Assembly: GCF_000166775.1 (NCBI RefSeq)
Contig: NC_014720.1
Span: 1,668,501-1,732,500, forward strand
Source: Caldicellulosiruptor kronotskyensis 2002
Lineage (GTDB): Bacteria > Bacillota > Thermoanaerobacteria > Caldicellulosiruptorales > Caldicellulosiruptoraceae
Direction of reading: 5' to 3'
DNA: 64,000 bases
Shown: positions 1 to 9,056 of the stretch, piece after piece
Numbering within the stretch: position 1 is the first letter of the stretch
Layout of the letters: each line of letters opens with the position of its first letter
The notes under the pieces: model-generated
What the model saw: only the letters and a program-made list of their open reading frames with translations
What the model was told of the DNA's origin: nothing
Database searches by the model: none
Position numbers and translations under genes: made by a program

Positions 1-790
1 TCTTTCCAAGAGTTATAAGGTCCGGCTCAACATTATATAAAGCTCTTGCCCCTTTTAATGAGAGCCTAAAGCCGGTTATTACTTCATCGAAAATCAGAAC
101 ACTGCCATAGAAGTTGCAAATTTCTCTTAAAGTTTGTAAAAACTCTTTTTTTGATGCTACAGTTCCCATATTTCCTGCCACAGGCTCAATTATAACAGCT
201 GCTATCTCATCTTTGTTTTCTTTAAAAGCTTTTTCTACTGAATCTAAATTGTTGTATTCAACAACAATTGTATTTTGCACAATGTCTTCATCAATTCCTT
301 TTAATCTTAGCTCAGCTACTGCTGATCCTGCTTCTTTCAGAAAGATGTCATGATGACCATGATAACAGCCTGCAAACTTTACTATTTTTTTCTTCCCAGT
401 ATAGCCTTTCGCAAGTCTTACAGCAGTCATTGTAGCTTCTGTTCCTGAATTAACAAATCGAACCATATCAATTTGAGCTGTCTCACACACAAGCTTTGCC
501 ATCTCATATTCAATTTCTGTTGGAGCACCAAATGCTATTTGTTCTTCCACCACTTCTTTTATCCTATTTACAACATCAGGGTCACAATGCCCTAATATCA
601 TTGCCCCCCAGGACAGCACAAAATCAATGTATTCATTCCCATCCACATCAAATATATGGCAGCCTTTTCCTTTTGATATAATAGGCGGAATAATACTCAA
701 ATTCTTAAATGCACGAATTGGACTGTTAACACCACCAGGAATATATCTTTTGGTCTTGTCAAATATCTCTTTACTTTTATCAAGTCTCAT
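1..790 (-). CDS. hemL: Glutamate-1-semialdehyde 2,1-aminomutase (partial, 3' end outside window)
   Basis: This PLP enzyme converts glutamate-1-semialdehyde to 5-aminolevulinate, the second step of the C5 tetrapyrrole pathway. About 263 N-terminal residues are visible by translating the minus strand from the ATG at 790; the gene runs off the left edge. Recognisable pieces are the early PGGVNSP stretch, GHCDPDVV, FVNSGTEATMTAVRLA, CYHGHHD and IFDEVITGFR, all typical of HemL in the class III aminotransferase fold. The PLP-binding lysine lies beyond the edge. An AAGGAG site precedes the ATG, which follows the hemB stop by two bases, so it is the last visible gene of the hemA-cysG-hemC-cobA/hemD-hemB-hemL operon. 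The alternative, an ordinary aminotransferase, is unlikely given the context. Confidence 0.93.
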   Translation of the reverse strand, partial: MRLDKSKEIFDKTKRYIPGGVNSPIRAFKNLSIIPPIISKGKGCHIFDVDGNEYIDFVLSWGAMILGHCDPDVVNRIKEVVEEQIAFGAPTEIEYEMAKLVCETAQIDMVRFVNSGTEATMTAVRLAKGYTGKKKIVKFAGCYHGHHDIFLKEAGSAVAELRLKGIDEDIVQNTIVVEYNNLDSVEKAFKENKDEIAAVIIEPVAGNMGTVASKKEFLQTLREICNFYGSVLIFDEVITGFRLSLKGARALYNVEPDLITLGK

Positions 791-792
791 GC

Positions 793-1770
793 TTACAGCT
801 CCTTTCGATTTAATATCTTTGCAGCCTCTAAAGCATGGTACGTTATAATCGCATCAGCACCTGCTCTCTTTATTGCAGTCAATATTTCAATCATTATCTC
901 TTTTTCATTCAAAAAACCAAGCTTGCCAGCACTTTTTACCATGGCATACTCGCCGCTAACATTATAAGCTATAATAGGAATATTGAATTTCTCTTTTGCC
1001 ACAAAAATTACATCAAGTGATGTCAAGGCAGGTTTTATAATTACAGCATCGGCGCCTTCTAAAATATCAGCTTCTATCTCTCGCAGAGCTTCTCTTTTGT
1101 TTTGGTATGGCATTTGATAACTTTTTCTGTCGCCAAAAGCAGGCCGTGAGTTTGCTACATCTCTAAATGGCGCATAAAGTGAGGATGCAAACTTTGCACT
1201 GTATGGTATAATGGGAGTATAAACAAATCCGTGACTGTCAAGTTTCTCACGGATAGCAGCAACCCTTCCGTCCATCATATCAGATGGACAAATTATATCT
1301 GCCCCTGCTTTTGCATAGGACAGTGCTATTTCACTTAAAACTTCTATTGTCTTATCATTGTCTATTTTATTGCCTTGCAAAATACCGCAATGTCCATGAG
1401 ATGTGTACTCACAAAGGCACACATCTGCAAACACTAATATATCTTCAGAATATTCTTTTATTTTCCTTATTGCCTGCTGGACTGCCCCATCATCCTTGGT
1501 AGCATAACTGCCCATCTCATCTTTCTGTGAAGTCACACCAAACAAAATTACACCGCCAATGTCAGCTTTCTTGATTTCATCCAAAATTTCATATAGTCTG
1601 TCAACAGATACCTTCACAATGCCATCTAATTGCGGCATTCTTTCAAACACGTTTTTACCATCATCAATAAATAGTGGAAAAATAAACTCTTTGCTGTAAA
1701 GTCTTGTTTCATAAAAAAGTTCTCTTAAAGCTTTTGTCTGTCTTAACCTTCTTAATCTTTTAAACTCCAT
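793..1770 (-). CDS. hemB: Delta-aminolevulinic acid dehydratase (porphobilinogen synthase)
   Basis: HemB condenses two 5-aminolevulinate molecules to porphobilinogen in the cytoplasm. The 325-residue protein has the normal length. The cysteine-rich segment DVCLCEYTSHGHCG (around residues 116-129) is the zinc-binding type of active-site metal loop. The two Schiff-base lysines are in PYSAKFASSLY (near 195) and ADAVIIKPALT (near 248). The start overlaps the end of cobA-hemD by 11 bp, so translation is probably coupled. hemL follows directly. Identification is secure. Confidence 0.97.
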   Translation of the reverse strand: MEFKRLRRLRQTKALRELFYETRLYSKEFIFPLFIDDGKNVFERMPQLDGIVKVSVDRLYEILDEIKKADIGGVILFGVTSQKDEMGSYATKDDGAVQQAIRKIKEYSEDILVFADVCLCEYTSHGHCGILQGNKIDNDKTIEVLSEIALSYAKAGADIICPSDMMDGRVAAIREKLDSHGFVYTPIIPYSAKFASSLYAPFRDVANSRPAFGDRKSYQMPYQNKREALREIEADILEGADAVIIKPALTSLDVIFVAKEKFNIPIIAYNVSGEYAMVKSAGKLGFLNEKEIMIEILTAIKRAGADAIITYHALEAAKILNRKEL

Positions 1771-3235
1771 TTTTGACCACCTCTAAAATCTTATTTACTA
1801 TTCCCTCATCAGTTACCTCATTACTAATGATACTTTTAATACCGAAACTTTCCAATGTCTTTTGGGTATGCTCACCAATTGAAATAACTATTTTATTAGA
1901 AAGCATTTCAACCCCATAGCATTCTATAAAGTGTCTAAACATTCCTGAGCTTGTGAATACAAATATGTCTGAATCGTAAACTGCATCATTTGGGTTTTTA
2001 GTAAATTCCATTGAATATGCAAAGATGGTATCAACCTCAAATCCCAGGCTTTCAAGGGAATTTTTGAAGTAATCTCCTGCATTTTTTGACTGCACAGTCA
2101 ATATCTTTTTGCTTTTATCAATTTCATTTTCGAAAATCTTGATCAAGCCATCTGATGAATGTTCATCTGGAATATATTTTACCTTAAATCCTCTCTTTTG
2201 GAGTGAAAGTGCAGTTTTTTTGCCTATTGCAGCAAAGTCACCTTTTATATTTCTCACATCTATATTTTTTTCAATCAAGTAGTCAAAAAAACTATCAACA
2301 CCATTTACGCTTGTAAATACCAATATATTGTATTCAGGCAAAGAGTTTATAATTTTATCAATCTCCTCCCTATGTAGAACTAGTTTTGAACAGCAACCAT
2401 CAACAACGTCCGCACCAAGACTGAATAGCAAACTTTTTATATTCCTTGAGACACTTTTTGGACGTGTGATACAAATTCTTTTACCAAATAAAGGTAAACT
2501 CTCATAAAAAGAAAGCTTATTCCTAAATTTTATGACTTCACCTATTACAAATACCATCGGCGATGTAATTTGATTTTTAAACTTTCCAGTTGCAAAGTCT
2601 TCTAAATGCCCGCTAATTACTTTTTGCCGACCAGTTGTTGCATTAATTACTGCTGCAGTAAGGGTTTTAGGTTGTTTGCCGTGTAAAATCAGTTTTTGTG
2701 AGATACTTTCAACATTTTCGGCAGACATGAGAAATATTAAAGTGCCATCAAGTTTAGAAATTATGTTCCAATTCAGCTCTTCATCGTTGCACGTGTGCCC
2801 AGTAAACACATGAAATTCACGTGCAAGTTTTCTATACGTGATTGGAATACCCGCAAAGGTTAAAGCAGAGTAAAATGAACTAACACCAGGAATAATTTCA
2901 AAAGGTATGTTATTTTCAAATAGTTTTTCTGCCTCTTCTGCTCCCCTTCCAAATATATATGGGTCTCCACCTTTTAGCCGAACAACATTAAAACCTTTTT
3001 TTGCATATTCTATCATTAAGTTTATAATTCTGTCCTGAGAAAGTACATGTTTTTTTGGTTCTTTACCACAGTAGATATAAATTGCATCATCTTTTGCAAG
3101 CTTCAACAAATTTTTGTTTATTAACCTGTCGTAAATTATTACATCAGCAGTTTTTATAGCATTCAGACCCTTTACTGTTATCAAGTCCTCCATGTACGGA
3201 CCGGCACCAACAATATATACTTTTCCAACTTTCAA
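1760..3235 (-). CDS. cobA-hemD: Uroporphyrinogen-III C-methyltransferase / uroporphyrinogen-III synthase fusion
   Basis: This two-domain protein closes hydroxymethylbilane to uroporphyrinogen III (HemD part, about residues 250-490) and methylates it at C2 and C7 to precorrin-2 (CobA part, about 1-240), the branch to siroheme and cobalamin. The CobA part keeps LKGGDPYIFGRGAEE, IIPGVSSFYSALTFAGIPIT and FLMSAENVESI. The HemD part shows ICITRPKS, ILVFTSVNGVDSFF and IFVFTSSGMFRHF. I chose the TTG at 3235, nine bases after AAGGAG; an upstream TTG at 3280 would add 15 residues but has no such site. Oddity: the N-terminal SAM loop, usually GAGPGDPxLLT, reads GAGPYMEDLIT. The gene lies between hemC and hemB. 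Confidence 0.93.
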   Translation of the reverse strand: MKVGKVYIVGAGPYMEDLITVKGLNAIKTADVIIYDRLINKNLLKLAKDDAIYIYCGKEPKKHVLSQDRIINLMIEYAKKGFNVVRLKGGDPYIFGRGAEEAEKLFENNIPFEIIPGVSSFYSALTFAGIPITYRKLAREFHVFTGHTCNDEELNWNIISKLDGTLIFLMSAENVESISQKLILHGKQPKTLTAAVINATTGRQKVISGHLEDFATGKFKNQITSPMVFVIGEVIKFRNKLSFYESLPLFGKRICITRPKSVSRNIKSLLFSLGADVVDGCCSKLVLHREEIDKIINSLPEYNILVFTSVNGVDSFFDYLIEKNIDVRNIKGDFAAIGKKTALSLQKRGFKVKYIPDEHSSDGLIKIFENEIDKSKKILTVQSKNAGDYFKNSLESLGFEVDTIFAYSMEFTKNPNDAVYDSDIFVFTSSGMFRHFIECYGVEMLSNKIVISIGEHTQKTLESFGIKSIISNEVTDEGIVNKILEVVKNGV

Positions 3236-3284
3236 TATACACAACTCCTTCTTGGGCAATCTAATTTCATATGGTAACAAAAAG

Positions 3285-4157
3285 CTAACTTTTGAGCATA
3301 TTACTTAGCTTATTTGCAAGAGACAAAAAGTCAGCTTTGTCACCCTCAATACTTGCTTTTACTAATTTATCACCTCTTAAAAGGGAAGCAAATGCATAAA
3401 TTTTGTCCTGGTCTGTTTTACAAAAAACGCCAATCGACGAATGACACCCTCCTCCCAAAAACTTCAAAACAAGTCTTTCAAATTGGGTTTGGATATATGC
3501 ATCAGTATCGTTTATTTTATTCAAGATGTTTTTATAAGGACTATCCTTAAGGCATTCAATGCATATTGCTCCCTGACCGGGGCAAGGTGTAATCTCATTT
3601 ACATCAAAAATATAACTCACACGAGAATCTAAGTTTAATCGTTTTAATGCAGCATAAGCAAGCACAACTCCATCAAGCCCTTCTGACTCAATCTTTGAAA
3701 GTCGCGTTTCTATATTTCCTCTTATATTAACAACCTGTATATCTTCTCTTAAATTTTTTAAATGTACCTCTCTTCTTAAACTACTTGTTCCAATTTTTGC
3801 GTTTGGTTTTAGCTGGTAGAATCCCACACCATCTTTTGACACAAGCACATCTCTGGAGTCCTCTCTTTCGACAACTGCAACAATATCAAAATTACTATCC
3901 ATTTCACAAGGCAGGTCCTTTAGGCTGTGGACAGCTAAGTCTATTTCCCTTGAGAAAAGTGCAAGTTCAATCTCCTTTACAAATACACCGGGGCTTTTAA
4001 AATCTTTTAAGCTTTTTGTTTTATCAATATCTCCTTTTGTCTTTATAGGAACAAATTCACATTCAATACCTAAGGTTTGCTTGATTTTTCTTGCTACAAT
4101 ATCAACTTGAATTCTGCTAAGCTTGCTGTCCCTTGCGCCAATTCTTAACTTTTTCAT
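3285..4157 (-). CDS. hemC: Hydroxymethylbilane synthase (porphobilinogen deaminase)
   Basis: HemC polymerises four porphobilinogens into hydroxymethylbilane. The 290-residue protein begins with [16 protein letters not shown] and carries DLAVHSLKDLP, KIGTSSLRRE and NIRGNIETR, all family signatures. The cofactor-binding cysteine is in FLGGGCHSSIGVF (near residue 237), which carries the dipyrromethane primer. The ATG overlaps the stop of the upstream dehydrogenase gene by four bases. Downstream, cobA-hemD starts about 50 bases later. Identification is secure. Confidence 0.97.
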   Translation of the reverse strand: MKKLRIGARDSKLSRIQVDIVARKIKQTLGIECEFVPIKTKGDIDKTKSLKDFKSPGVFVKEIELALFSREIDLAVHSLKDLPCEMDSNFDIVAVVEREDSRDVLVSKDGVGFYQLKPNAKIGTSSLRREVHLKNLREDIQVVNIRGNIETRLSKIESEGLDGVVLAYAALKRLNLDSRVSYIFDVNEITPCPGQGAICIECLKDSPYKNILNKINDTDAYIQTQFERLVLKFLGGGCHSSIGVFCKTDQDKIYAFASLLRGDKLVKASIEGDKADFLSLANKLSNMLKS

Positions 4158-4828
4158 CTTGTCACCTCAAAATTTAAAACATCTTCGTAAAACAATTCTA
4201 TAATCTTATTTGCATACCCTTTTTTGAAAAAATAATAAAAGTCATCAGAACAGACAAATTCTAATATCTGGTCTTTTTGTGGATGATGCTTTAATTTTTC
4301 TCTCAAATCAGTTGCCCATTTGCAGAACATGGTAAAACTTTGAAGAAAATTGAGAACTTTCTGTGTAAGATATTTCGAAAGTTTCGGATTTCCCCTATTT
4401 ATTGACAAGCTAAAAACAAATTCATCACTTCTTTCTTGGGCACCAAGTCTCAAGTTTCCAAGATTATAATCTGAACACACCAGATATAGTTTATTTAGTC
4501 TTTTGCAGTGCCAGATAATTCTTTTTTCAAGCTTTCTGTTTGACACCCCAATTACAACTATGTGCTTATCCTTTAAAAAACTTTTGCGAAATTTCCCTCT
4601 TTTGAGTTTTAGATATCCACTTTTCAACTCTCTGAAGCCTATATCAAACCTTGGCGACAAAACTTCAACCTCGCAGCCAGCTTTTAGAAATGTTTTGGTT
4701 TTTATAAAAGAAGCTTTTCCTGCACCTATAACCCCCACCTTAATGTTATTTGCTACAAGTCCAATATGCATAAGATTTTCAAAGCCTGAATCTACTTCAA
4801 GAATATTCTCCTCACCAGATTTGAACAA
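4154..4828 (-). CDS. Precorrin-2 dehydrogenase / sirohydrochlorin ferrochelatase (CysG N-domain, Met8-like)
   Basis: The 224-residue protein resembles the stand-alone NAD-dependent dehydrogenase/ferrochelatase that turns precorrin-2 into sirohydrochlorin and siroheme. A Rossmann start [22 protein letters not shown] is followed by VEVLSP, and the rest matches the CysG-N/Met8 layout, with a helical C-terminal part. The 5' end overlaps hemA by 37 bp. The start is uncertain: TTG at 4828 has a loose AAGGA site, while ATG at 4771 (MHIGLVANN) would fit the family better but lacks a good ribosome site. It sits inside a hem operon beside a siroheme sulfite reductase, so siroheme synthesis is the likely role. 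Confidence 0.87.
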   Translation of the reverse strand: MFKSGEENILEVDSGFENLMHIGLVANNIKVGVIGAGKASFIKTKTFLKAGCEVEVLSPRFDIGFRELKSGYLKLKRGKFRKSFLKDKHIVVIGVSNRKLEKRIIWHCKRLNKLYLVCSDYNLGNLRLGAQERSDEFVFSLSINRGNPKLSKYLTQKVLNFLQSFTMFCKWATDLREKLKHHPQKDQILEFVCSDDFYYFFKKGYANKIIELFYEDVLNFEVTR

Positions 4829-5976
4829 ATTTCACCACTTCCTTCTTTGTGTGCCTCTTTCAAAACTTCAACTGCCCTATCAATATATAAATTTGCAATC
4901 CTTAGCAAAAGTTCTTCAATTTTTTCTCTCTCTTCGTTGTTAAAATCCTTTAGCTTCTTCACTTGCATTTTACACAGCAGCTCTGCATGTTTTTTCATAT
5001 CCTCAATCAAGCTTTTATATTGCCTAAACTCAAGCCAATCAATAAATTCAGCAACATATTTGTCAATTATATGGTGATTCTCTTGCATCTTTGAAATTCT
5101 AAGTTCTTTGTTAATGGTATCCATCTTATGGACTTGGTCAATATCAATCACTTTAACGTTCGGAAGTTCATACACCTCAACATCCACATCTCTTGGCACA
5201 GCAAGGTCAAATATGAGCAGATTTTTTCCCTCTGGTATATCATCTTTGTGGACAACTGAATGTGGAGCAGATGTTGAACATATTAGACATTGGGCTTCTA
5301 AGATTGCCTCCTTTTTATCATAATACCTAAACTTTTCAGGATTTAGCTTAACGAATTGGTCAATTTTTTCATTTTTTCGTCCTATCAAAAACACTTTGTC
5401 GACATCTGAATTTTTAAAGTAGTTGCAAAATAAAATTCCAATATTTCCCAGTCCAATGATAGCAATTTTTCTGATATTTGATTCTTTCAAAACCTTTCCA
5501 ACAACTGATGCGATGGTGATGGGATGCTCGTTTAACCTTGCTTTTGTTCGAAATTCCTTTGAACATTTTAAGGCAACTTCAAAAAGCCTTTCAAGGACTG
5601 GATTTTTACCGCCCACCAGCTTTGAAATCTCTTTTGCTTCTTTTACCTGAGCAACGATTTGATCTTCACCAATTAAAAGAGAATCAAAGCCACATACAAC
5701 CTCAAATAGGTGTTTTATGCAATCTTTGTCTTTGTAAATATAAAATAAATGCACATATCTTTTATCCCAGTCAAGTTCAGTGAATATTTTTTCTATGTCG
5801 ACATACTCTTCTGAAAAGAAGTAGATTTCTGTTCTGTTGCAGGTATTGAGAATTATGACTTCATTTGCTAATTTTTTTAAGCTAATTAGCTTTTCTTGCA
5901 ACTTGGTTTTTATCAAAGAGAATTTTTGTCTGATATCAACTTCTACTTTGTGATTGATTCCAACGACCCATAACAC
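4792..5976 (-). CDS. hemA: Glutamyl-tRNA reductase
   Basis: HemA reduces glutamyl-tRNA(Glu) to glutamate-1-semialdehyde with NADPH, the committed step of the C5 pathway. The 394-residue protein shows [10 protein letters not shown] near residue 47 with the catalytic cysteine, then [24 protein letters not shown], the nucleotide-binding [10 protein letters not shown] near residue 175, [12 protein letters not shown], and a helical C-terminal dimerisation region. Start is GTG at 5976 with GGAG ten bases upstream; the ATG at 5972 is out of frame. This is the first gene of the hem operon. An unusual promoter inside an inverted repeat lies 80-140 bases upstream. Confidence 0.97.
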   Translation of the reverse strand: MLWVVGINHKVEVDIRQKFSLIKTKLQEKLISLKKLANEVIILNTCNRTEIYFFSEEYVDIEKIFTELDWDKRYVHLFYIYKDKDCIKHLFEVVCGFDSLLIGEDQIVAQVKEAKEISKLVGGKNPVLERLFEVALKCSKEFRTKARLNEHPITIASVVGKVLKESNIRKIAIIGLGNIGILFCNYFKNSDVDKVFLIGRKNEKIDQFVKLNPEKFRYYDKKEAILEAQCLICSTSAPHSVVHKDDIPEGKNLLIFDLAVPRDVDVEVYELPNVKVIDIDQVHKMDTINKELRISKMQENHHIIDKYVAEFIDWLEFRQYKSLIEDMKKHAELLCKMQVKKLKDFNNEEREKIEELLLRIANLYIDRAVEVLKEAHKEGSGEICSNLVRRIFLK

Positions 5977-6057
5977 AAAACATCATCTCCGAAGGTTTTT
6001 GAACTATACAAATGCTCATACGAAATATTTGATATATATTGTTCTTTATGATAAATT

Positions 6058-6113
6058 GCCCTCAAGAGAAATTTTATCATGCTTGCAAATCTTTGTACAA
6101 TTCTCTTGAGGGC
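6058..6113 (-). promoter_or_regulatory. hemA promoter enclosed by a perfect 13-bp inverted repeat
   Basis: On the minus strand the arm GCCCTCAAGAGAA (6101-6113) is matched exactly by TTCTCTTGAGGGC (6058-6070), separated by 30 bases. Between the arms is a promoter-like pair, TTGTAC (6095-6100) and TAAAAT (6071-6076), spaced 18 bases. No T-run follows the second arm, so this is not an intrinsic terminator for cysN. It could be a DNA operator, or a hairpin in read-through mRNA. The function is inferred only; no known regulator site was recognised. Confidence 0.55.
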
Positions 6114-6200
6114 TGGACAGAATAATTTTTTAATTCTGCAAAGTTTCATTTTTTTGAATATTTAATTTTTGTAAGTTTCAAAATAATGCAAATAATAACT

Positions 6201-7895
6201 TCAGACTGTAAATTTGAAACTTCTATTTGCAGATATATCGTACCACTTGTTAGCAAACATGGCTAAAAGAAAGTTATCGTTCTTTTGTAATTGAACTAAT
6301 TCATTCTTAAAATCCTCAAATTCATCAATTGAGTTCACTTTCAAGTAAAATCCATCTGCTGTTATTATTGGAAGTTCACTGTAAATATACTGATCAATAT
6401 TTACTAAGTCGCTTAATTGGCCTTTTCTAATTTTTGCAACAAGTTTACAATTTATATCAATGACATCAAAACTTTCAGGGTAAGAATAAGTTTCACCCTC
6501 AATAGGAACAGCATCTCCTACTTTAAATGTTCTTTTGTACTTAGGATGTTTTCTAATAAGACCTTCAGACAATGAATAATAATATTCATCAAAGCAATGA
6601 ACTATCATCTCTTTGTCATCTTTTACAAATTTAGTTGCCTCTTCTTTTAGGTTAGCTAAGCCTGATATGATGCCACCGCCAGAGACATCATACTCGTCTA
6701 CTAAAACAAACCTACCTGTTGTAGGATTTACTTTAAATTCATCAAAGCAAATCTTTTCCTTAGTTTTTATAGTCACTTCTGCAACATCGTTTGTTCGAAC
6801 CTCAAGAGCATTTTCTACTGTCTCAAGAGTTGTCGCATCTATAACTTTGTCTATAGAAACAATTTCACATTCTGTCTCTTGTGTAACAAGCTTTAGTTTA
6901 TATGTTTTATTCTTCTCAAGATTTCTTTTTCCAAGCCAAAACAAATTTGCTCTGAATGTATCTGAAACATATAAAGTATTATCGTTTTTGCGAACAATAA
7001 CTTCTCCTCTTTTGTTAAAGAACTCATCTTCAATAGTAATTCCAATAGACATTCCTGCTACTACTTCATCCTTTTTATTATTTTCTGGCCAAAATTCAAT
7101 CGATTTGACTTTACTAACCTTTCCTTCTGGCAGGATTTTTATTTCATCTCCCACTTTTAGCCTTCCAGATTCAAGTCTGCCAGCAATTATCCTCCTGTGG
7201 TCAAATTTATACACATCCTGTATAGGAAATCTTAAGAGTCTATCTTCCAATTCTTTGTCTTTCTCAAAAAGGTCCAAAGCCTGAAGTAGAGTCTCACCCT
7301 TGTACCATGGCATTTTATCAGACTTTCTTGTTATGTTATCTCCTAAAAAACCTGATACTGGAATGTACTTTTGAGGATATACGTTGAGCTTGTTCAAAAA
7401 GGTTGAGATTTCGTATTTGATTTCTTTGAACTTTTCTTCCGAAAAGTCTATCATGTCCATTTTATTGACTACAACATACACTTTTTGTATTCCCAAAAGT
7501 GATAGAATATATGCATGTCTTTTTGACTGTTCCTGTACACCTTCAGCAGCGTCAATAACAAGAAGTGCTGCCTCTGCATTTGCAGCACCTGAAACCATGT
7601 TTTTGAGAAATTCCTTGTGCCCCGGAGCATCTATAATTAAATAGTCTCTTTTTGGTGTTGAAAATTTTATCTGGGTTGTATCAATTGTAATTCCTTGTTT
7701 TTGTTCTTCTTCTAACGCATCTAAAAGATAAGCATATTCAAAAGGTCTGCCCTTTTCTTTGCTTATTCTCTTTACTCTTTCTATTGCAGTCTCTGGGACA
7801 GATTTAGTATCATACAAAAGTCTTCCAATTATTGTTGATTTACCATGGTCAACATGACCTACTACTACAATCTTGAGCAATTCTCTTGCTGTCAT
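6201..7895 (-). CDS. cysN: Sulfate adenylyltransferase subunit 1 (GTPase)
   Basis: CysN is the GTPase that drives ATP sulfurylase (CysD) to form adenylylsulfate (APS). It has G1 [18 protein letters not shown]3 [13 protein letters not shown]4 NKMD and the translation-factor-like domains II and III up to about residue 425. I start it at ATG 7895, eleven bases after AAGGAGG; the upstream ATG at 7919 would place that site inside the gene. At 564 residues it is roughly 90 longer than E. coli CysN. The extra C-terminal 130 residues contain no P-loop and so are not an APS kinase domain. The gene follows cysD by a short gap and is last in the sulfur operon. Confidence 0.93.
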   Translation of the reverse strand: MTARELLKIVVVGHVDHGKSTIIGRLLYDTKSVPETAIERVKRISKEKGRPFEYAYLLDALEEEQKQGITIDTTQIKFSTPKRDYLIIDAPGHKEFLKNMVSGAANAEAALLVIDAAEGVQEQSKRHAYILSLLGIQKVYVVVNKMDMIDFSEEKFKEIKYEISTFLNKLNVYPQKYIPVSGFLGDNITRKSDKMPWYKGETLLQALDLFEKDKELEDRLLRFPIQDVYKFDHRRIIAGRLESGRLKVGDEIKILPEGKVSKVKSIEFWPENNKKDEVVAGMSIGITIEDEFFNKRGEVIVRKNDNTLYVSDTFRANLFWLGKRNLEKNKTYKLKLVTQETECEIVSIDKVIDATTLETVENALEVRTNDVAEVTIKTKEKICFDEFKVNPTTGRFVLVDEYDVSGGGIISGLANLKEEATKFVKDDKEMIVHCFDEYYYSLSEGLIRKHPKYKRTFKVGDAVPIEGETYSYPESFDVIDINCKLVAKIRKGQLSDLVNIDQYIYSELPIITADGFYLKVNSIDEFEDFKNELVQLQKNDNFLLAMFANKWYDISANRSFKFTV

Positions 7896-7923
7896 AACTT
7901 CAAATACCTCCTTGTACATAGCA

Positions 7924-8724
7924 TTACATGTATCCTTCTTTTCTCAGTTTTTGCATTGCATACGCATCTTCTTGGTCTTGAGCTCGTCCTGCTCTTTCGT
8001 TTACCTTGGTGTTTTTTAGCTCTTCAATTATCTCATCAATTGTTGTTGCATTTGACTCAACAGGGAATGTGCACGGTGCACAACCAAGGCTTCTGTATCT
8101 TTTCCCATTTTTGGCAAAGTACAAATCAATAACTGGGATGTTTTCACGTTTGATGTACATCCAAATATCAATTTCTGTCCAGCTAAGCAAAGGATGAACT
8201 CTTACATGGCTTCCTTTAGGAAAATCTGTATTAAACTGGTTCCAAAACTCAGGTGGTTGATTTGTATAGTCCCATTCAGAATCCTCATTTCTAAGACTGA
8301 AGAACCTCTCTTTAGACCTTGAACCCTCTTCATCCCTTCTGATGCCAAGTATCAAAGCTTCAAACTTGTATTTATTAATCACCTGCTGAAGCGCATCTGT
8401 CTTTAGTGCTTTGCAGCAAACAAGCCTTCCCTTTTCAGGACCCATCCCTTGTTTTAGTGCTTCTTCATTTATGTGGACAATTAAATCAAGGTTGTATTCT
8501 TTAGCCAATTTATCTCTGTACTTTATCATTTCCGGAATTTTGTAGGTTGTATCTATATGAATCAGTGGGAATGGGCAATGTCCGAAAAACGCTTTTTTAG
8601 TGAGCCACAAAAGCACTGTCGAATCTTTTCCTATTGACCAGAGCATTGCTATCTTGCTAAATTTGCTATAAGCCTCTCTCAAAATGTATATGCTTTCTGC
8701 TTCCAATCTATCTAAGTGATCCAT
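7924..8724 (-). CDS. cysD: Sulfate adenylyltransferase subunit 2
   Basis: CysD is the catalytic PP-loop subunit that adenylates sulfate. The 266-residue sequence has the pyrophosphatase loop [13 protein letters not shown] near residue 30, then [53 protein letters not shown] and [13 protein letters not shown], all typical of CysD rather than of PAPS reductase (CysH). It lies between aprB and cysN and is in the usual order with cysN. Identification is secure. Confidence 0.96.
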   Translation of the reverse strand: MDHLDRLEAESIYILREAYSKFSKIAMLWSIGKDSTVLLWLTKKAFFGHCPFPLIHIDTTYKIPEMIKYRDKLAKEYNLDLIVHINEEALKQGMGPEKGRLVCCKALKTDALQQVINKYKFEALILGIRRDEEGSRSKERFFSLRNEDSEWDYTNQPPEFWNQFNTDFPKGSHVRVHPLLSWTEIDIWMYIKRENIPVIDLYFAKNGKRYRSLGCAPCTFPVESNATTIDEIIEELKNTKVNERAGRAQDQEDAYAMQKLRKEGYM

Positions 8725-8738
8725 TTTATTCTTCCCTC

Positions 8739-9056
8739 CTAATATGTGGTGTTATCTTTGAGATTCTGTACAATCATTTCTTTTTCGCCGCTGGGTTTTT
8801 CAAAGTACCAGTACATAATCTCATCATTTTCTTTTTCTACATACATAGTTGTTCCATTTCCCCCAATTTCTGCACCTAAAAAATATCTGATTGCAGAAAA
8901 TTTACACTCTTTTACACACGCAGCACAGCCCCAGCAATCACGCGGGTCTCTGATAAATGCTTTCTTATCTTCATCTATCACAATTAAATTGCCTGGACAA
9001 ATTTCAGCACATTTTCCACATCCAATACATCTTTGTCTGTCAATCCTTATGCTCAT
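8739..9056 (-). CDS. aprB: Adenylylsulfate reductase beta subunit-like ferredoxin
   Basis: This small iron-sulfur protein probably passes electrons to AprA for reduction of APS to sulfite and AMP. Two 4Fe-4S motifs are present: [13 protein letters not shown] and [13 protein letters not shown]. The region after the clusters ([16 protein letters not shown]) resembles the AprB beta-sheet tail, but at about 105 residues the protein is shorter than AprB of dissimilatory sulfate reducers. I use ATG 9056, which has AAAGGA eight bases upstream, not ATG 9065. The start overlaps the aprA end. Assignment rests mainly on aprA and cysDN on either side. Confidence 0.87.
   Translation of the reverse strand: MSIRIDRQRCIGCGKCAEICPGNLIVIDEDKKAFIRDPRDCWGCAACVKECKFSAIRYFLGAEIGGNGTTMYVEKENDEIMYWYFEKPSGEKEMIVQNLKDNTTY

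Noticed and set aside
5943-6149. 68-residue minus-strand frame upstream of hemA
   Set aside because: It covers the inverted repeat and promoter region, has low-complexity composition, and overlaps hemA; no ribosome site. Treated as a chance frame.
6613-7284. 223-residue plus-strand frame opposite cysN
   Set aside because: It is antisense to a clear cysN gene and is rich in Ser/Leu/Phe, as expected from an antisense frame in this composition.
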